From the NCBI GenBank assembly GCA_910586535.1, contig CAJUHS010000006.1, positions 62,001-126,000 of the forward strand: a stretch of DNA of 64,000 bases, read 5' to 3'. The notes beneath the pieces are model-generated. The model was given only the letters and a program-made list of their open reading frames with translations. It made no database searches and was not told the DNA's origin. Shown here piece by piece: positions 61,938 through 64,000 of this stretch. The translations under genes and the position numbers were made by a program. How positions within the stretch are numbered: the stretch's first letter is position 1; the number at the start of each line of letters is the position of its first letter. This stretch comes from an uncultured Oscillospiraceae bacterium (GTDB lineage Bacteria > Bacillota > Clostridia > Oscillospirales > Ruminococcaceae).

Positions 61938-61966
61938 ATTATACAGTATTTTTATAAAAAATGCAA
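61938..61966 (-). promoter_or_regulatory. Promoter of fba
   Basis: On the minus strand TTGCAT, 17 bases, TATAAT. The leader to the start is about 65 bases. Confidence 0.85.
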
Positions 61967-61998
61967 GTGCTTTTATAAATTTCTCACGGGAATTAGGC

Positions 61999-62127
61999 TT
62001 AGTGCGGCAAAAATTTTTTAAGCGCACTAAAACACACTAATGATATTGTTCCGTCAGGACTTCAACCGGCAGAGCTGAGCTCGGCTTGACCTGCTGAAGT
62101 CCCGACGTGTCAGCAAAGTTAGTGCGC
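61999..62127. repeat. TTAGTGCG box cluster and hairpin between fba and the CAP gene
   Basis: TTAGTGCG (61999-62006), CGCACTAA (62023-62030) and TTAGTGCGC (62119-62127) are copies of one box in two orientations. Between the second and third copy lies a hairpin, GGACTTCA (62057-62064) with TGAAGTCC (62095-62102). It is probably a regulatory site or a small repeated element. No gene is seen in the 422-base gap. Confidence 0.55.
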
Positions 62128-62193
62128 AAAACATAAAAACATAAATTTATATTATCAGCAAAATTGATCTTCCTGTATTTTGCCGCTCTGCCA

Positions 62194-62222
62194 TTGACAG
62201 AAAAATGTTTTTGAGTTATAAT
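62194..62222 (+). promoter_or_regulatory. Consensus promoter of the CAP-domain gene
   Basis: TTGACA, 17 bases, TATAAT, 70 bases before the start. Confidence 0.92.
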
Positions 62223-62291
62223 TATTTTAACAGATAATAAACAATTAAACAAAATTAACATTATTATATTTTAATTTTCGGAGGTAATGCC

Positions 62292-63266
62292 ATGAGATCG
62301 TTTTTACGCAGGCTTATTTGTACTGTCGCCGCTGCCTTGATGACGGCTGCGCTCTGCACTGTTACCGCTTCGGCGGCGTCTCCCAAGCTGAACAAGTCAA
62401 AGGTAAATCTTCCTGTTGACTATGCTGTAACGCTCAAAGCTTCGGGTACTAACAAGGTTCTGACATGGTCGGTGGTAAATCCCTCCGTGGCGGAAATAAA
62501 GTCCTCGGACGGAAAATCCGCAAAAATAGTCGGCAAAAGCTCTGGTTCTACCTATGTTCATGCAAAGGCAAAGGGAATAGACCTGAAATGCAGGATAATT
62601 GTGAAAAAATCCTTTATATCCGCAGGAAAAGATACTGTCAGCCTTGAAAAGGGGCAGTCCCGGAAAGTCACGGTCACCGTAAAGGGTTCAAAGGATATTG
62701 CCGTTAAAAATTCAGACAAGGACGTATGCTCTTTGTCATGGGGGAAATGGGACGGCGACAAGATAACCCTTACGATAAAGGCAAAGAAAAACGGTACTGC
62801 TAAAATCAAAATATATGCGAAAAAATTTACCAATCTTACTGCTGAAACAATAGAAGTTAAGGTTGGCAGCTCCGCGGAGGAAAAGAAATCAGCCGCCGAA
62901 GAGGTCATTGATATCGTAAATGCCGAACGTTCGGCGCAGAGGAAATCCGCTCTCAAAAGCGATGATATACTCAACGATATTGCCGCGCAAAGAGCCAGGG
63001 AGATATCAGTAAAATTTTCACACACAAGACCCGACGGAACGAAATGCTCCTCGCTGCTCCAGGAAAACGGCATTGTCAACATTTACGCGGGTGAAAATAT
63101 TGCGGCGGGTCATACGTCGGCAAAGGCTGTTATGGACACATGGATGGACTCCGACGGTCACCGCAGAAATATCCTTAACGACAATTACACCAGGATAGGA
63201 GTTGGGGTATACAAGGCAAGCGACGGACATATCTACTGGGTTCAGATGTTTACGAGCGATTATTGA
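62292..63266 (+). CDS. Secreted CAP (SCP/PR-1) domain protein with Ig-like domains
   Basis: 324 residues. A signal peptide of about 29 residues is cut after TASA. Two Ig-like BIG2/BIG-type domains (about 30-190) are followed by a CAP domain (about 198-324) with FSHTRPDG, YAGENIAAGHTSA and MDSDGHRRNILN, the family's His, Glu and GHRRN motifs. Such proteins are secreted or wall-bound in Firmicutes, and some help in sporulation or adhesion. The exact function is unknown. GGAGG precedes the ATG. Confidence 0.93.
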   Translation: MRSFLRRLICTVAAALMTAALCTVTASAASPKLNKSKVNLPVDYAVTLKASGTNKVLTWSVVNPSVAEIKSSDGKSAKIVGKSSGSTYVHAKAKGIDLKCRIIVKKSFISAGKDTVSLEKGQSRKVTVTVKGSKDIAVKNSDKDVCSLSWGKWDGDKITLTIKAKKNGTAKIKIYAKKFTNLTAETIEVKVGSSAEEKKSAAEEVIDIVNAERSAQRKSALKSDDILNDIAAQRAREISVKFSHTRPDGTKCSSLLQENGIVNIYAGENIAAGHTSAKAVMDTWMDSDGHRRNILNDNYTRIGVGVYKASDGHIYWVQMFTSDY

Positions 63267-63311
63267 TCGGCAGACTTTGCAAGCCGCAAAAAATGAACGG
63301 GAGGGATTCTT

Positions 63312-63689
63312 GTGGCGATACGCGAATCGGGAGAGGATTACCTTGAAACCATACTGATACTGCAAAAAAGAACCGGCTTTGTGCGCTCCATAGACGTTGC
63401 CACCGAACTTGGATACTCCAAGCCAAGCATAAGCCGCGCCATGGGGATACTTAAATCCTACGGCTATATCGAGGTCGAGAGAGGCGGACGGATAATCCTT
63501 ACCGAATCGGGAAAGGCAAAAGCGGAATCTGTTTACGGCAGACATCTGGTGCTGCGGAAATTTCTGACCGAAACGCTGGGGGTCTCGAAGAAAAACGCCG
63601 AGGAGGACGCCTGCCGCATTGAGCATATCCTTAGCGACGAGACTTACTTAAAGCTGAAAAGCTATATTGAAAAAATTGAAGATCAATAA
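63312..63689 (+). CDS. DtxR/MntR-type metal-dependent repressor
   Basis: 125 residues from GTG at 63312 after GGGAGGG. A winged helix (ESGEDYLETILILQKRTGFV, SIDVATELGYSKPSISRAM, LKSYGYIEVERGG) and a dimer domain with the metal residues in HLVLRKFLTETLGVSKKNAEED, D-A-C-R-I-E-H. The SH3 domain of full DtxR is missing, as in MntR. It probably controls manganese or iron uptake; the FecCD gene at the left edge is 63 kb away. It lies 45 bases after the CAP gene. Confidence 0.93.
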   Translation: MAIRESGEDYLETILILQKRTGFVRSIDVATELGYSKPSISRAMGILKSYGYIEVERGGRIILTESGKAKAESVYGRHLVLRKFLTETLGVSKKNAEEDACRIEHILSDETYLKLKSYIEKIEDQ

Positions 63690-63695
63690 AAACAA

Positions 63696-63742
63696 CCCAT
63701 GCCGGAACGGGTCTGCGACCGCTTCGGCACGGGTAAATTTTT
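63696..63742. terminator. Terminator between the DtxR gene and the minus-strand gene
   Basis: CCCATGCCGGA pairs with TTCGGCACGGG, followed by TAAATTTTTATT. Confidence 0.8.
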
Positions 63743-64000
63743 ATTGATTTATTTCTCCTGTCTCAAAATAGTAGTCCGCGCTTCCCGAAAAGCCGCGCTC
63801 GCCGCGTTTTGCGCTGTCGTAAAATACAGTTACTTGGTAAACAGTACTGCGTTCAAGCTGAAACATTTTCGTAAAGTCTCCTGCCGAGGAAATATTGTTT
63901 TCATATTCCGACTTCGGGTGACTAAGTGTTTCCGGAGAAGTATCTCCCTTTTGGGAAATATCCCAGCCCGTTATCTTGATATTGTCCGGTTCAAAGCCGT
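63741..64000 (-). CDS. C-terminal part of an unknown protein (runs off the window)
   Basis: 86 codons are visible on the minus strand; the frame is open at the right edge. The end reads FSGSADYYFETGEINQ, then TAA. It looks like a beta-rich secreted or surface domain (WDISQKGDTS, VYQVTVFYDSAKRG). No family is recognised. Convergent with the DtxR gene. Confidence 0.65.
   Translation of the reverse strand, partial: GFEPDNIKITGWDISQKGDTSPETLSHPKSEYENNISSAGDFTKMFQLERSTVYQVTVFYDSAKRGERGFSGSADYYFETGEINQ

Noticed and set aside
1..64000. CRISPR array, insertion sequence, phage or transposon genes
   Set aside because: No spaced repeats, transposase, integrase or phage structural genes were found on either strand.

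Overview
The window reads as a chromosomal segment of an anaerobic, Gram-positive, spore-lineage Clostridium relative, most like an Oscillospiraceae/Ruminococcus-type genome. This is inferred from gene content. IspH is fused to four S1 domains. A TepA-YlzJ-UppP-SpoIIIE cluster is present. TTGACA-17-TATAAT promoters and strong GGAGG ribosome sites are common, and S-layer-type and CAP-domain secreted proteins occur. Base composition is middling by eye, with AT-richer patches at 18.9-20.7 kb and 57.1-58.2 kb that may be acquired.

Left part (1-25 kb, mixed and accessory). The end of an iron-siderophore permease is followed by a lysine-rich protein of unknown function, a divergent GH4-family protein that lacks the family's metal ligands, and a 1375-residue helical-repeat protein with a C-terminal zinc ribbon. 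Next come an AraC-GGDEF fusion regulator, a nucleoside deaminase, and a minus-strand set made of a radical SAM putative DNA-repair protein, its DUF4130 partner, a RidA protein and a small P-loop protein. Then follow tRNA-Arg(CCT), a short-chain dehydrogenase, an XRE regulator with small membrane proteins (one broken by an in-frame TGA), a second XRE regulator, a NatAB-like ABC transporter, an ECF sigma operon, an orphan LytTR response regulator and a PAS-GGDEF cyclase.

Middle part (24-43 kb, mostly housekeeping on the minus strand). Glutaredoxin and thioredoxin reductase, IspH-S1, PlsC, Cmk, a BaiN/HI0933 flavoprotein, an RpiR regulator, a DUF3006 and metallo-beta-lactamase pair, a YgiQ radical SAM protein, the FtsK/SpoIIIE translocase, UppP, YlzJ and TepA. 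A plus-strand cysteine desulfurase follows, then a CYTH protein and PurB.

Right part (43-64 kb). A BlaI/M56-peptidase pair faces a VanY-type lipoprotein carboxypeptidase across a 24-bp perfect inverted repeat. The rpmG-secE-nusG-rplK-rplA ribosomal run ends without rplJ and rplL. A complete nine-gene F-type ATP synthase operon follows, and its c subunit carries two carboxylates in a sodium-type site. tRNA-Pro(TGG) and a small accessory patch come next, then an SLH-containing lipoprotein, class II fructose-bisphosphate aldolase, a secreted CAP protein, a DtxR-type repressor and a truncated minus-strand gene.

The strongest leads are the two-carboxylate c subunit, the GH4 protein without metal ligands, the radical SAM/DUF4130 repair pair, the giant repeat protein, the 23-bp operator array before the first XRE gene, and the 24-bp inverted repeat between the M56 and VanY genes. 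All family calls are from reading the sequence; no database search was run.
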